This document shows, one piece after another, positions 16,921 through 25,818 of a DNA stretch of 64,000 bases. The stretch is from Streptomyces collinus Tu 365 (lineage in GTDB: Bacteria; Actinomycetota; Actinomycetes; Streptomycetales; Streptomycetaceae). A program made the position numbers and the translations under genes. Where the stretch lies: contig NC_021985.1 in NCBI RefSeq assembly GCF_000444875.1, positions 558,001 through 622,000 on the forward strand. Reading direction: 5' to 3'. The notes beneath the pieces are model-generated. The model saw only the letters and a program-made list of their open reading frames with translations, did not search any database and was not told the origin of the DNA. Numbering within the stretch: position 1 is the first letter of the stretch; each line of letters opens with the position of its first letter.

Positions 16921-16954
16921 CCGACGCCGGTGGGAACCGAGCCGGCGGCGTCGG
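16921..16954. terminator. Bidirectional terminator hairpin
   Basis: CCGACGCCGG (16921-16930) pairs with CCGGCGGCGTCGG (16942-16954), with a 3-base bulge and 11-nt loop. It lies between the convergent GlxA-type gene and the pyruvate oxidase gene, and could end both transcripts. Confidence 0.55.
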
Positions 16955-16956
16955 TG

Positions 16957-18714
16957 TCAGTCCGCCTCTCCATGGCTGCGCACGACTTCCTTGACCTTGG
17001 CCAGTGCGAAGCCCCAGCCCTGCTCGACGGTCGGCTTGGCCGGGACGGCGATCTCGTCGGGGTTGGTGAGGACGTCGAGCAGCACCGGGCCCGGGCTGTC
17101 GAAGGCGCGTCGTACGGCGTTCTCCACGTCGGCCGGGTCGGTCACGCGGATGCCGGTGATGCCCATGGCCTCGGCCACGGCGGCGAAGTCGGGGTTGTCC
17201 AGCACCGTGCCGAACTCGGGCAGGCCGGCCTGCTCCTGTTCGAGCTTCACCATGCCCAGCCGGCGGTTGTCGAAGACGACGAGTTTGACGGGCAGCCGGT
17301 ACGTCTTCAGGGTCATGAGGTCGCCGAGGAGCATGCTCAGTCCGCCGTCACCGCAGAAGGCCACGACCTGTCGCTCACGGTCCAGACTCTGGGCGCCCAG
17401 GGCCTGCGGCATGGCGTTGGCCATCGAACCCAGGTTGTAGGAGCCGATGAGGCGCCGGTGGCCGCGCATTTCGACGAAGCGTGAGAGCCACACCGTGGCC
17501 ATGCCCGTGTCGGAGGTGAAGACGGCGTCCTCCGCCGCGACCCGGTCGACGGCCGCGGCCAGCGCCTCCGGACGGATGTCGTGGGAGCGGTTGTCCAGCG
17601 CGGACCGGATACGGCCCACGACACCCTTGTCGTGCGCGAGGTCGGCCAGCCGGGTCTGACCGGCGCGCCACTGGTCGAAGCGTTCACGCGCCTTCTCCAG
17701 GTGCGAGCGATCGCGTGCGTCGGCGGATCCGGCCGGCGGGGCGGTGAGGTGGCCGAGGAGGTCGCGTACGGTGGCGCCGGTGTCCCCCACCAGCCCGACC
17801 TCGACCGGCACCCGGCGTCCGATGTGGGTGGCCTCGGTGTCCACCTGGATCACGGTCCGGCCCTCGGGGTACCAGTCCCGGTACGGGAAGTCGGTGCCGA
17901 GCAGGAGCAGGGTGTCCGCGTCCTGGAGGGCCTTGGCCGCGGCGGGGTTGCCGATCAGGCCGGTCTGGCCGACCTGGAAGGGGTTGGTGTCGCCCTCGAA
18001 ACCGGCCTTGGCCTTCAGGGTGAGCACCATGGGCGCGGCCAGCCGGTCGGCGAGGGCGAGGACGTCCTGGCGGGCGGCCCGGGCTCCTGCGCCGACGAGG
18101 AGGGTGACGCGCTCGGAGCGGTCGAGGAGTTCCGCCGCGCGGCGGACTGCGGACTCGTCCGGCCGGCTCACCGGAGCGTTCAGGGAGAACCGCGCCGGCC
18201 GGTCGCTGGTCAGTTCGCGCTCGCCCAGGTCACCCGGCACGGTGAGGACCGCGACGCCCTTGCGGCCCAGTGCGTGGCGCACGGCCGTCTCCAGCATCTG
18301 GGGCAGTTGGTCGGGCGAGGTGACGGTCGCGCGGAAGACGGCCACGTCGCTGAAGAGGGCGTCGTTGTCGACCTCCTGGAAGTAGTCGCTGCCGAGTTCG
18401 GCGAGCGGGACCTGGCCGGCGATGGCCAGCACCGGGGTGTGGCTCTTGGCCGCGTCGTAGAGCCCGTTGAGGAGGTGCACGGAACCCGGTCCGACGGTGC
18501 CCATGCACACGCCGAGCGTGTCGGTGAGCTGCGACTGGGCGCTCGCGGCGAAGGCCGCCGCCTCCTCGTGGCGGCAGCCCACCCACTCCAGGCCGTCGGT
18601 GGTGCGGATGGCGTCCGTGAGCGGGTTGAGCGCGTCTCCCACGACGCCGAACACCTGGCGTACGCCCAGTTCGCTCAGCGCGTCCACGATGACTTGGGCA
18701 ACGGTACGGGGCAC
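16957..18714 (-). CDS. poxB: Pyruvate oxidase/dehydrogenase, thiamine-diphosphate dependent (PoxB type)
   Basis: A 585-residue member of the acetolactate-synthase/pyruvate-oxidase superfamily. The N-terminal Pyr domain has the activating glutamates in VGCRHEEAAAFAAS (about 50-51). The middle domain binds FAD. The C-terminal PP domain carries VAFCGDGGLSMLLGDL for Mg-thiamine diphosphate. The opening RTVAQVIVDALSELGVRQVF and FGVVGDALNPL favour PoxB over acetolactate synthase; the reaction would be oxidative decarboxylation of pyruvate to acetate with electrons to quinone. The GTG at 18714 follows AGGAGG. The frame stays open into the upstream gene but that is not one protein. Confidence 0.88.
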   Translation of the reverse strand: MPRTVAQVIVDALSELGVRQVFGVVGDALNPLTDAIRTTDGLEWVGCRHEEAAAFAASAQSQLTDTLGVCMGTVGPGSVHLLNGLYDAAKSHTPVLAIAGQVPLAELGSDYFQEVDNDALFSDVAVFRATVTSPDQLPQMLETAVRHALGRKGVAVLTVPGDLGERELTSDRPARFSLNAPVSRPDESAVRRAAELLDRSERVTLLVGAGARAARQDVLALADRLAAPMVLTLKAKAGFEGDTNPFQVGQTGLIGNPAAAKALQDADTLLLLGTDFPYRDWYPEGRTVIQVDTEATHIGRRVPVEVGLVGDTGATVRDLLGHLTAPPAGSADARDRSHLEKARERFDQWRAGQTRLADLAHDKGVVGRIRSALDNRSHDIRPEALAAAVDRVAAEDAVFTSDTGMATVWLSRFVEMRGHRRLIGSYNLGSMANAMPQALGAQSLDRERQVVAFCGDGGLSMLLGDLMTLKTYRLPVKLVVFDNRRLGMVKLEQEQAGLPEFGTVLDNPDFAAVAEAMGITGIRVTDPADVENAVRRAFDSPGPVLLDVLTNPDEIAVPAKPTVEQGWGFALAKVKEVVRSHGEAD

Positions 18715-18743
18715 GTAGATCCTCCTGGGATGCGGTCGTGGGG

Positions 18744-20327
18744 TCACACGGCGAAACGGTCGGGGTCGGCGGCCTTCCAGTCGGCCGCCCAGGCGGCCGG
18801 CGGCCCGGCGAGCAACTGCCCGGGCTCGAGCCACTCGTACAGCTCCTCGTAGGAGCGTTCGGTGATGGGGTCGATGCGCCGGCGGAGCATGTGCGGGCGC
18901 AGCTCGGCGGGGTCGGTGACCCCCATGGACGCCATGATCTGCAGTGCGCTGGCCACGGTCGCCTCCTGGAAGCGCTGCACGCGCGGTGCCTTGTCCCGCA
19001 CGTCCAGGGCGCGGGCCCGGCGCGGGTCCTGGGTCGTGACGCCGGTGGGGCAGGTGTTGGTGTGGCACCTCTGCGCCTGGATGCAGCCGACGGCGAACAT
19101 CATCGCCCGCGCCGCGTTGCCGTAGTCGGCGCCCTGCACCAGGCGCTTGACGAGGTCGGTCCCGGTGGCGATCTTGCCGCTCGCCCCGACCTTGATCCGG
19201 TCGCGCAGGCCCGTGCCGACGAGGGCGTTGTGCACGGTGAGCAGGCCCTCCGTGAGCGGGGTGCCGACGTGGTCGGCGAACTCCAGCGGGGCCGCGCCGG
19301 TTCCGCCCTCGGCGCCGTCCACCACGATGAAGTCGGGCGTGGTGCCCTCCTCCAGCATCGCCTTGCACACGGCCAGGAACTGCCGGCGCGAACCCACGCA
19401 CAGCTTGAACCCGGTCGGCTTGCCGCCGGACAGCTCCCGCATGCGGGCGATGAAGCGGACGAGTTCCCGCGGAGTGGAGAACACGCGGTGGTACGGCGGG
19501 GAGATGACGGTGCGTCCCTGGGGCACGTCTCGGACCCGGGCGATCTCGGCGTTCACCTTGGCGCCCGGCAGCACACCGCCGATGCCGGGCTTGGCGCCCT
19601 GCGAGAGTTTCAGGGACACGCACTTGACGTGGTCGTGCGCCGCCTTGTCGGCGAACTCGGCCGGGTCGAAGTCGCCGTCCCGGGTCCGGCAGCCGAAGTA
19701 CCCGGTGCCGATCTCCCAGACGAGGTCGCCGCCCGGCCGCAGGTGGTACTCCGACAGCCCGCCCTCGCCGGTGTCCTGGGCGAAACCCCCTGCGGCCGCG
19801 CCGCTGTTGAGAGCCAGGACCGCGTTGGCCGACAGGGAGCCGAAGCTCATCGCCGACACGTTCAGCAGCGCCATGTCGTACGGCCGCGCGCAGTCCGGGC
19901 CGCCGATCCGTACGCGCGGGGGTGACTTCGGCACCGGGCGCGGTGCCATGGACGGTACGAGGAACTCGTAGCCGGGTTCGTAGACGTCCCGTTCGGTGCC
20001 GTACGGCTCCTCGGCGTCGGTGCCCTTGGCGCGCTCGTAGACGATGCTGCGCACGTCCCGGTCGAAGGGCCGGCCGTCGTAGTTCCGCTCGATGAAGTAC
20101 TGCTGCAGCTCCGGGCGGATCGCTTCCATGAGGAAGCGGGCGTGGCCGAGGACGGGATAGTTGCGCAGTACCGAGTGCTTGCGTTGCAGCAGGTCCCAGG
20201 TGCCCAGCAGCCCCAGCAGCACCAGCGGCACGGCGGCGAAGAGCCACCAGGCGGAGAGCCGGGCCGAGGCCAGGGCGGCGAGCACTCCCGCGACGAGGGT
20301 CAGGGCGACGATTGCTATGCGTGTCAC
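18744..20327 (-). CDS. FMN-binding glutamate synthase-family protein
   Basis: A 527-residue protein. Two N-terminal hydrophobic segments (about residues 5-45) are followed by a glutamate-synthase central/FMN domain. Motifs are NVSAMSFGSLSANAVLALNS, DGAEGGTGAAPLEFADHVG and the cysteine cluster CIQAQRCHTNTCPTG for an iron-sulfur centre. The glutaminase domain of true GOGAT is absent, so it cannot draw ammonia from glutamine itself. The physiological reaction is not settled. It is transcribed into the PoxB gene with 29 bp between them, suggesting a shared redox role. Start is GTG at 20327. Confidence 0.86.
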   Translation of the reverse strand: MTRIAIVALTLVAGVLAALASARLSAWWLFAAVPLVLLGLLGTWDLLQRKHSVLRNYPVLGHARFLMEAIRPELQQYFIERNYDGRPFDRDVRSIVYERAKGTDAEEPYGTERDVYEPGYEFLVPSMAPRPVPKSPPRVRIGGPDCARPYDMALLNVSAMSFGSLSANAVLALNSGAAAGGFAQDTGEGGLSEYHLRPGGDLVWEIGTGYFGCRTRDGDFDPAEFADKAAHDHVKCVSLKLSQGAKPGIGGVLPGAKVNAEIARVRDVPQGRTVISPPYHRVFSTPRELVRFIARMRELSGGKPTGFKLCVGSRRQFLAVCKAMLEEGTTPDFIVVDGAEGGTGAAPLEFADHVGTPLTEGLLTVHNALVGTGLRDRIKVGASGKIATGTDLVKRLVQGADYGNAARAMMFAVGCIQAQRCHTNTCPTGVTTQDPRRARALDVRDKAPRVQRFQEATVASALQIMASMGVTDPAELRPHMLRRRIDPITERSYEELYEWLEPGQLLAGPPAAWAADWKAADPDRFAV

Positions 20328-20470
20328 GACCTGCTCGTTGCCGTGTGTGCGCTGTTCAGTCCTACGGCTGTGTCAAGAACCTCTCAAGCGGGGCGAGGGC
20401 CGATGTCCGCGCGGCGCGGGTGCTCGACCGGGGATGCCGCCCAGGTCGGCGTGGATGGCACGATGCCCGG

Positions 20471-21106
20471 GTGAACCACTTCTCTCATGCGGGCATCGGT
20501 CCCGGCCGCGGCCGGCGGCGGCTCCCGGAGCCCAGGCCGGCCGAGCCCGGTCAGTGGCCGAAGCTGGAGGCCGCGCTCGCCGTGGTCAACCGCGATCTGA
20601 CGGCCACCCTGCCGGGTCAGGACCCGCTGATCCTCATGGTCCAGCCGGCTTGCGAGGCTTCGGCGCCGGGCGCGTTCGACAGGGACCAGGTCTACGTCGC
20701 GATGTCCGACGGCCGTTGGCACGGCAATCCGGTCAACGCGTGCGACCTCGAGGAGGACGACCCGCCGGAGCCGGACGACGCGGCGACGGTCCTGCACGTG
20801 GTCGCGGATGCGGCGCAGTCGACCGTCGTGGAGTTGCGGTGGCAGGTGTGGCCGGTCTGCCCGGAGCACAGGATCGGCATGCACCGCCGCCCCGCGGGCA
20901 CCGAGGGCGACTGGTACGAGGGCGCGACGGACGCGGGCGGCCCGCCGGTGTGGTGGTGCCGGGGTGACCGGAACGGCGACGGCCACGACGTCGCCCTCGT
21001 GGGCCAGTTGGCCGCGACTCTGCCGGGCAGGCAGCGGCGCGCGCTGCGGCGCGTCGAGCGCGAGCGGAACCGGCGCCGGACGGCCGGCGATCCGGGGCAG
21101 GGCTGA
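20471..21106 (+). CDS. Hypothetical protein, 211 residues
   Basis: A protein starting GTG at 20471. Recognisable parts are EAALAVVNRDLTATLPGQDP, VYVAMSDGRWHGN, then QVWPVCPEHRIGMHRRP and GGPPVWWCRGD, a possible metal-binding region with two cysteines and two histidines. The C-terminus is arginine-rich. No signal peptide or membrane helix. I know of no named family. Upstream in-frame starts give arginine-rich sequence unlike the rest, so the GTG was chosen. Confidence 0.6.
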   Translation: MNHFSHAGIGPGRGRRRLPEPRPAEPGQWPKLEAALAVVNRDLTATLPGQDPLILMVQPACEASAPGAFDRDQVYVAMSDGRWHGNPVNACDLEEDDPPEPDDAATVLHVVADAAQSTVVELRWQVWPVCPEHRIGMHRRPAGTEGDWYEGATDAGGPPVWWCRGDRNGDGHDVALVGQLAATLPGRQRRALRRVERERNRRRTAGDPGQG

Positions 21107-21222
21107 GCGGGCGGCGCCCCGCAGAGTCCACAACGGCCAGGTGACCGACTCCGACACGGTCGTCCCCCAGCGTGACCGTCACCGAGACCCACCGAGGCGC
21201 GTTCACGTCCGCTCGGGCGGCA

Positions 21223-21251
21223 GCGCCCCGCGGCGCGTGACCGCGGGGCGC
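21223..21251. terminator. Bidirectional terminator hairpin
   Basis: GCGCCCCGCGG (21223-21233) and CCGCGGGGCGC (21241-21251) form a perfect 11-bp stem with a 7-nt loop between two convergent genes. Confidence 0.7.
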
Positions 21252-21262
21252 CCTGGTGAGGG

Positions 21263-21472
21263 CTAGTCGACCCTCTGCCCGTCGTGCATGCCGCCCTTGC
21301 ACATGTTGTCCGTCAGATCCGCTACTCCACCACCCTGCTTGCACTGGGAAGGGGTGACGTCGCTCGGGGCACCCTGTGCCGTGGCGGCGGTGGCCGTGGC
21401 GACGCCTGTGAGTCCGAGTCCGGCGAGGGCTGCCGTGGCGGCGACGGCGGCGAGGATTCGTCGAATGTGCAT
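21263..21472 (-). CDS. Small secreted protein, 69 residues
   Basis: The N-terminus MHIRRILAAVAATAALAGLG is a clear Sec signal peptide, cleaved probably after an Ala-rich site near residue 30 (ATATAATA). The mature part is about 38 residues and holds two cysteines in SQCKQGGG and DNMCKGGM, which can form one disulfide. GGAAAA lies upstream of the ATG. This kind of short secreted peptide is common in Streptomyces and of unknown role. Confidence 0.6.
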   Translation of the reverse strand: MHIRRILAAVAATAALAGLGLTGVATATAATAQGAPSDVTPSQCKQGGGVADLTDNMCKGGMHDGQRVD

Positions 21473-21544
21473 TCGATTTTCCTTTCACGGATTGCCTCGG
21501 TTGGGGCACTAGCCAGTTTGATCTTCACCCATCCGGGTGGCACG

Positions 21545-21748
21545 TCACGTTGCTCCATTCGGGTGACGGCGCCGATGGGTGCGGGGGCGGTGACCTAGGG
21601 GGACGCGCTGAAAAGGGCATAGGCGCTGGTGCCATGCCTTGACCGCCGCCTCGTCAGGCTGGACGGCGAGCTGTATGCGGTTGCCGAAGTACGTTGTACC
21701 CGGGGAGGCCTCCACATCGGGGAAGCACCGCCGCCAGAGCCGATACAT
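21545..21748 (-). other. Possible decayed coding fragment
   Basis: The minus-strand frame from an ATG at 21748 has convincing protein composition for about 45 residues (FPDVEASPGTTYFGNRIQLA, then VQPDEAAVKAWHQRLCPFQ) before becoming arginine-rich. Third positions are GC-biased. The whole is too short for a typical domain and I recognise no family, so it is probably a remnant. The rest of the gap 21473-21808 shows nothing else. Confidence 0.3.
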
Positions 21749-21808
21749 TCGAGGCGGGCCGGGCCGGCCCGGCAGACGTGATGGCTGAGTGGCTGAGGAG
21801 CCGATCTG

Positions 21809-22159
21809 GTGTGGGACGGGGCGTTCTACCGCGTGCAGCGTGACGGCTACGAGATCTGCTTCGTCCCCGATCACGGAGTACCCCTCGACGAGATCGACGA
21901 CGTCGACATGTGGGTGATCTTCGACAGCGGGGAGCGCTGGTCGGGGACGATCTACACCCTCGACGACGTCCGCCGCACCATGGACCGGAGAAGACGGACC
22001 GGTGAATGCCTGGACGGCCGGTACTTCTATGTCTGGGACGGTCTGATCGTCCGCGACCCGGGCATATCCGGGATGGTCGAGGTCGTCGACGAACTCGTCC
22101 GCAGCGGCGACTACAGAAGTGTGTTCCGCGATGTCGGTCCGGAGGACAGGGACGACTGA
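21809..22159 (+). CDS. Hypothetical protein, 116 residues
   Basis: An acidic protein starting GTG at 21809 after GAGGAG. It contains YRVQRDGYEICFVPDHG, VDMWVIFDSGERWSGTIYTL, DDVRRTMDRRRRTGE and ISGMVEVVDELVRSGDY. The alternating hydrophobic strands suggest a small alpha-beta protein of the kind encoded with immunity or antitoxin functions, but no family can be named and no partner gene lies next to it. Its last codons sit inside a terminator hairpin. Confidence 0.55.
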   Translation: MWDGAFYRVQRDGYEICFVPDHGVPLDEIDDVDMWVIFDSGERWSGTIYTLDDVRRTMDRRRRTGECLDGRYFYVWDGLIVRDPGISGMVEVVDELVRSGDYRSVFRDVGPEDRDD

Positions 22160-22174
22160 CCCTGTCCTCCGGAC
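22137..22174. terminator. Strong bidirectional terminator overlapping coding sequence
   Basis: GTCCGGAGGACAGGG (22137-22151) pairs perfectly with CCCTGTCCTCCGGAC (22160-22174), 15 bp with an 8-nt loop. The stop codon of the plus-strand gene lies in the loop, and the minus-strand GT39 gene stops at 22177, so it can end both. Confidence 0.8.
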
Positions 22175-22176
22175 GC

Positions 22177-24099
22177 TCACTTGTGGGCGGCGCAGTCGTA
22201 GAGGGTGAAGCTGCCGTCAGTGCGCAGGCCGTATGCGGTGGGGCGGATGCGGGCGCAGTGGGAGCGCACCCAGCGGGTGGTGGCAGTGGCGGGACGCCGG
22301 CTGGTCAGCAGCGCGTAGCGCACCTCGTGGGCGGTGACGAGCGCGCCGAGCTGCCGGACGGTCGGGAACGGAGTGCTGCCGGTGAACCCGCCCATGACGA
22401 GGATGGGCTCTGACTTGGCGCGCAGCAGGGGCTCGGCGGTGTAGGCGGCCTGGGTGGCCAGGAGGTACTTCTCGCCGTGGCGGTGCGTGGTGAGGTAGTC
22501 GAGCAGGGCGGTGTCGCGGGTGCTGGGCTGGCTCAGCCCTCTTCTGCGCGGAGCATGACGGTGGTGCGTGTAGTACGACTTGCCGACCGGACCGGCCATC
22601 GGCGAGGTGGCGGCGCCCGCGTAGAGCGGGTCGAGGCTGGAGACGGCCCAGCCGGCCGGTACGACCAGCATGGCCGCGATCCCGGCGGCGAGGGCGGCGT
22701 TCACCTTCCGCAGGGGCGTGCGCGGTCCGCGGCTCCACAGGCCCACCACGCCGCACAGGGCGAGCATCACGGCGACCGGCAGCAGCCAGGCGTCGAAGAG
22801 GGTCGGCCAGTCGATCACCAGCGCCCACACCGCTGTCAGCCCGATCGCCGCGAGCAGCGCCGTCCACCGCCGGCCGACGGCTTCGCTGCCGGGCTCGTGC
22901 CGTGCCTCGTACTCCGACCGGAAGAGTGCGAGCCCGCCACCGGCCAGGGCGGCGAGCGCCGGGGCGATGACGGCCGTGTAGTAGGCGTGGTTGCCGTTGG
23001 AGATGCCGAAGACCACGGCGTGTACGGCCAGCCAGCCGCCCCACAGCACGAATCCCGCGCGGGTGAGGTCGGTGCGCGGCCGGCCGGTGTGCCAGGCGAC
23101 GCCGAGTACCGCGGCGAGCACGGCGAGCGGCAGCAGCCAGGCGACCTGCGGGCCGACCGTGGAGTTGATCAGCATGTCCCAGCCGGTGTTGCCGGTGGTG
23201 CGGCTGGCGGCGGTGCCCGGGACGGCGCCGAACGCGCTGGGATCGCTGCCGAACCGGCTCAGTCCGTTGTAGCCGAAGACCAGGGTGAACGGGTTGTTGT
23301 TGGACGTCCCGTCGAGGTAGGGGCGGTCGGCCTCCGGTGTCACCCAGACGATGAGTATCCAGGAGCAGGAGACCGCCAGCGCGACCGCCCCGCTCAGCAG
23401 GACGCGCACCGCGCGCTTCAACGCCGTTCCGGGCGCGACGAGTTGGTACACGGCGGCGAAGACCGGCAGCACCAGCCACGCCTGCAGCATCTTCGCCTGG
23501 AAGGCGAGCCCGACCCAGATCCCGCAGGTGATCAGTGGCAGCAGCCGCTCGGTGCGGACCGCCTTCTGCAGCGCTCCGGCGGCCGCCACGAGAAGCAGGG
23601 TGAGTGTGGTGTCCGGGATGGTGGCGCGGTTGAGGGCCACGGTGACCGGGGTGAGGGTGAGCACGAGCGCCGCGGTCAGCGCGGCGAACGGGCCGGCCCA
23701 GGCGCGCACGATACGGTGCAGCAGCCATACGGTGAGCACGCCCTCGACGACCTGGGGAAGGGCGGCCGCCCAGGTGTGCTCGCCGAACAGCCAGACGGAG
23801 ACGGCGTCGGGCCAGAAGGCCCCGGGCAGTTTGTCGATGCTGATCGAGCCCGCGGCGTCGAGCCCGCCGAAGAAGAACGCGCGCCAGCTGCCCGCCATCG
23901 AGCGTATCGCCGCACCGTAGAACGGGTGGAGCGCGGCATGCCCGATGCCCCAGGAGTACAGCACCGTGGCGACGACGAGCACCGCGGCGAGCGCGGGGCG
24001 CTCCCAGCGCGGGGCGGCCTCCGGCTCGTCGGCACGCCGGTTCGCCGCCCGGCGGCCGCGCCGCGGCTCGGTGGACAGGGCGTCGGGGATGGCTGTCAT
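22177..24099 (-). CDS. GT39-family glycosyltransferase (ArnT-like), membrane
   Basis: A 640-residue multi-pass membrane protein of the dolichyl-phosphate-mannose/ArnT superfamily. After a basic cytoplasmic N-terminus and the first helix comes GSISIDKLPGAFW, whose aspartate-lysine-proline motif marks the catalytic extracellular loop. About 11-12 helices reach to residue 520, followed by a soluble C-terminal part ending FTLYDCAAHK. Such enzymes move a sugar from a polyprenyl-phosphate donor to an acceptor on the outer face of the membrane. It is the last gene of the poly-gamma-glutamate-type locus, 99 bp after the NlpC/P60 gene, and may decorate the polymer or another surface glycan; this is inference. 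Confidence 0.85.
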   Translation of the reverse strand: MTAIPDALSTEPRRGRRAANRRADEPEAAPRWERPALAAVLVVATVLYSWGIGHAALHPFYGAAIRSMAGSWRAFFFGGLDAAGSISIDKLPGAFWPDAVSVWLFGEHTWAAALPQVVEGVLTVWLLHRIVRAWAGPFAALTAALVLTLTPVTVALNRATIPDTTLTLLLVAAAGALQKAVRTERLLPLITCGIWVGLAFQAKMLQAWLVLPVFAAVYQLVAPGTALKRAVRVLLSGAVALAVSCSWILIVWVTPEADRPYLDGTSNNNPFTLVFGYNGLSRFGSDPSAFGAVPGTAASRTTGNTGWDMLINSTVGPQVAWLLPLAVLAAVLGVAWHTGRPRTDLTRAGFVLWGGWLAVHAVVFGISNGNHAYYTAVIAPALAALAGGGLALFRSEYEARHEPGSEAVGRRWTALLAAIGLTAVWALVIDWPTLFDAWLLPVAVMLALCGVVGLWSRGPRTPLRKVNAALAAGIAAMLVVPAGWAVSSLDPLYAGAATSPMAGPVGKSYYTHHRHAPRRRGLSQPSTRDTALLDYLTTHRHGEKYLLATQAAYTAEPLLRAKSEPILVMGGFTGSTPFPTVRQLGALVTAHEVRYALLTSRRPATATTRWVRSHCARIRPTAYGLRTDGSFTLYDCAAHK

Positions 24100-24198
24100 G
24101 ACAGTGGTCCTCGGTTCAGCGGTTCAGGTGGAGCGGCCGCGCGCACAGGCGACGGTGGCCGTGCGCACACGCGACGTGGCCGTGCACGCGGACGACGG

Positions 24199-25281
24199 TC
24201 ACAGGCGGCGGGCCGCCCGGAAACCGCGGGCGTAGAAGTCGGTGCCGTCGAGCAGTGAGCGGCCCGAGAGGTCGCCCATGGTCGGGCCGTTGGCGGCGGA
24301 GCGGCTGGAGTAGAAGCGGTGCCGGCCCCTGTCGTCGAGGCCCATGTACATGCCGCAGTGGTCGATGAAGTCGGGCCGGTCCTTGATGATGGCGAAGAAG
24401 ACCAGGTCGCCGGGTTGCAGGGCGTCCAGATCGGTGGGCTGCCTGCCGGTGTCGGGGATCACCGTGCGGCCGGGGCCGTAGGCGGCGATGGCGAAGGCCC
24501 TGCGCGGCAGTCCGGTGCCCCGGGTGTTGGTGTTGTGCAGGGGGATGCCCATGCGGTAGCCCCACACCAGACGCTGGAAGCCGGAGCAGTCGACGTCGCC
24601 GTAGCGGGCCTTCTCGGGCTGCACACGCGTGCCGTCGGGGAAGGTCCACTCGACGCCCAGGTAGTCGTAGAAGTCGGACTGCTCGTCGTGGTAGGCGAAG
24701 TCCAGCGGGTTGTTGACCGCGGCGTTGCGCGGTCCGAAGTGCGCGGTGCCCGCGTAACGGACACCGTCGCCGTTGCGCTTGTCGGGCGCGCCGGCGCTGC
24801 TGTACTGGAACGCCACGGCGAAGACGTCCGGGCTCCTGTCCCCGAGCGTCTTGCGGAACCAGGGGGTGAACCAGGCGGACTTCTCCATGCCCCGCTGCCA
24901 CGCGTGCGGCAGCACCCGGACCCAGGCGTCGGTCGTCAGCTTGGCCTCGGTGGTCCGCGGCTCACCGAAGGTCCGGCTCGGACCGGTGAGCACGACCGTA
25001 CGGGCACCGTCGGTGAACGTGGCGAGCGTGCCGCCGTCACCGGCGCGGACGACGGTGCGGTCGGGGCCGGACAGCCGCTCGAAGGTGTGGGGCCCGTTGA
25101 TCCGGGCGCTCGCACCGGAGCCGGTGCCGTCGGCGCCCGTGTCCCCCCCGTCGCCGTCGCCGTGCCCGAAGCGTTCCCAGGCGAATCCGCCCACCACACC
25201 TGCGGCCGCCACACCGGCGACGGTCCGGAAAACGGCGCGGCGAGTCGGGCGGTTCCCCCTGCCGACGGGTTCGTGGCGCAT
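24199..25281 (-). CDS. Secreted NlpC/P60-type peptidase in the pgs locus
   Basis: A 360-residue protein. The N-terminus has an R-R motif before a hydrophobic stretch (TRRAVFRTVAGVAAAGVVGG), suggesting Tat or Sec export. Residues 225-340 are a C40 domain: the cysteine nucleophile at about 232 in YGDVDCSGFQRLVWG, GDLVFFAIIKDRP, then the histidine in FIDHCGMYMG. C40 enzymes cut gamma-D-glutamyl bonds; Bacillus PgdS, a gamma-PGA hydrolase, is of this type. Residues 60-200 are an extra domain I do not recognise. AGGAGG precedes the ATG. Lying between pgsC and the GT39 gene, it probably trims or releases the polymer. Confidence 0.82.
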   Translation of the reverse strand: MRHEPVGRGNRPTRRAVFRTVAGVAAAGVVGGFAWERFGHGDGDGGDTGADGTGSGASARINGPHTFERLSGPDRTVVRAGDGGTLATFTDGARTVVLTGPSRTFGEPRTTEAKLTTDAWVRVLPHAWQRGMEKSAWFTPWFRKTLGDRSPDVFAVAFQYSSAGAPDKRNGDGVRYAGTAHFGPRNAAVNNPLDFAYHDEQSDFYDYLGVEWTFPDGTRVQPEKARYGDVDCSGFQRLVWGYRMGIPLHNTNTRGTGLPRRAFAIAAYGPGRTVIPDTGRQPTDLDALQPGDLVFFAIIKDRPDFIDHCGMYMGLDDRGRHRFYSSRSAANGPTMGDLSGRSLLDGTDFYARGFRAARRL

Positions 25282-25335
25282 GGCCGGTCCTCCTGGAAGT
25301 GTGAGACGAGCGGGTGGGTGGTGGACGGGTGCGGG

Positions 25336-25818
25336 TCAGCCGGTGGGCAGGACGCCGATCAGAAGACCGGAGACCAGCACCACGTACGTGGCGAGGGTCA
25401 CCGCCGTGGTCGAGATGACCGTGGCCGCCAGCGGCTGGCGGGACATCTGGTAGGAGACCAGGCCCGGGACGATGAAGCCGAGCGTCTGGGACGTGTACAG
25501 CAGCGGGAACTCGTGGCTGAGGGCGAGCATCACGGTGGTCTGCAACAGGACCGCGCTCAGCACGACGGCGGCGAACAGCCTCTTGCCGTAGAGAATCACC
25601 GTGCGCTGGATCAGCTTCGTCAGGAAGTACGTCGCCGCCGCCACGACCACCATCAGCCCGGCCATGCGTACGTCGGTGACGAGCGTGAGGGCGATCCAGC
25701 CCGGGGTGATCATCCCTCCGGGAGAGAGGTTGGTGGTCAGGTAGCACACGAGGGAGAAGACCAGTCCGAGGGCGATCCCGAGTGCGGCGGTCTGTGCGTT
25801 GAGGTGGGCGGGGATCAC
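25336..25818 (-). CDS. pgsC: Poly-gamma-glutamate biosynthesis protein PgsC/CapC
   Basis: A 160-residue protein with about five transmembrane helices. The motif TTNLSPGGMITPGWIAL near residues 28-45 is the hallmark of PgsC/CapC, and its length fits the family (about 150 residues). PgsC is the membrane partner of the PgsB ligase and is needed for polymerisation and export of poly-gamma-glutamate. The GTG start overlaps the pgsB stop by 4 nt, as expected for an obligate complex. The NlpC/P60 gene follows after 54 bp. Confidence 0.92.
   Translation of the reverse strand: MIPAHLNAQTAALGIALGLVFSLVCYLTTNLSPGGMITPGWIALTLVTDVRMAGLMVVVAAATYFLTKLIQRTVILYGKRLFAAVVLSAVLLQTTVMLALSHEFPLLYTSQTLGFIVPGLVSYQMSRQPLAATVISTTAVTLATYVVLVSGLLIGVLPTG

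Noticed and set aside
18715..20247. One 1096-residue minus-strand protein running from the glutamate-synthase-like region through PoxB
   Set aside because: The upstream part is an alternate frame of the FMN glutamate-synthase gene with arginine-rich composition, and PoxB has its own GTG with an AGGAGG site at 18714.
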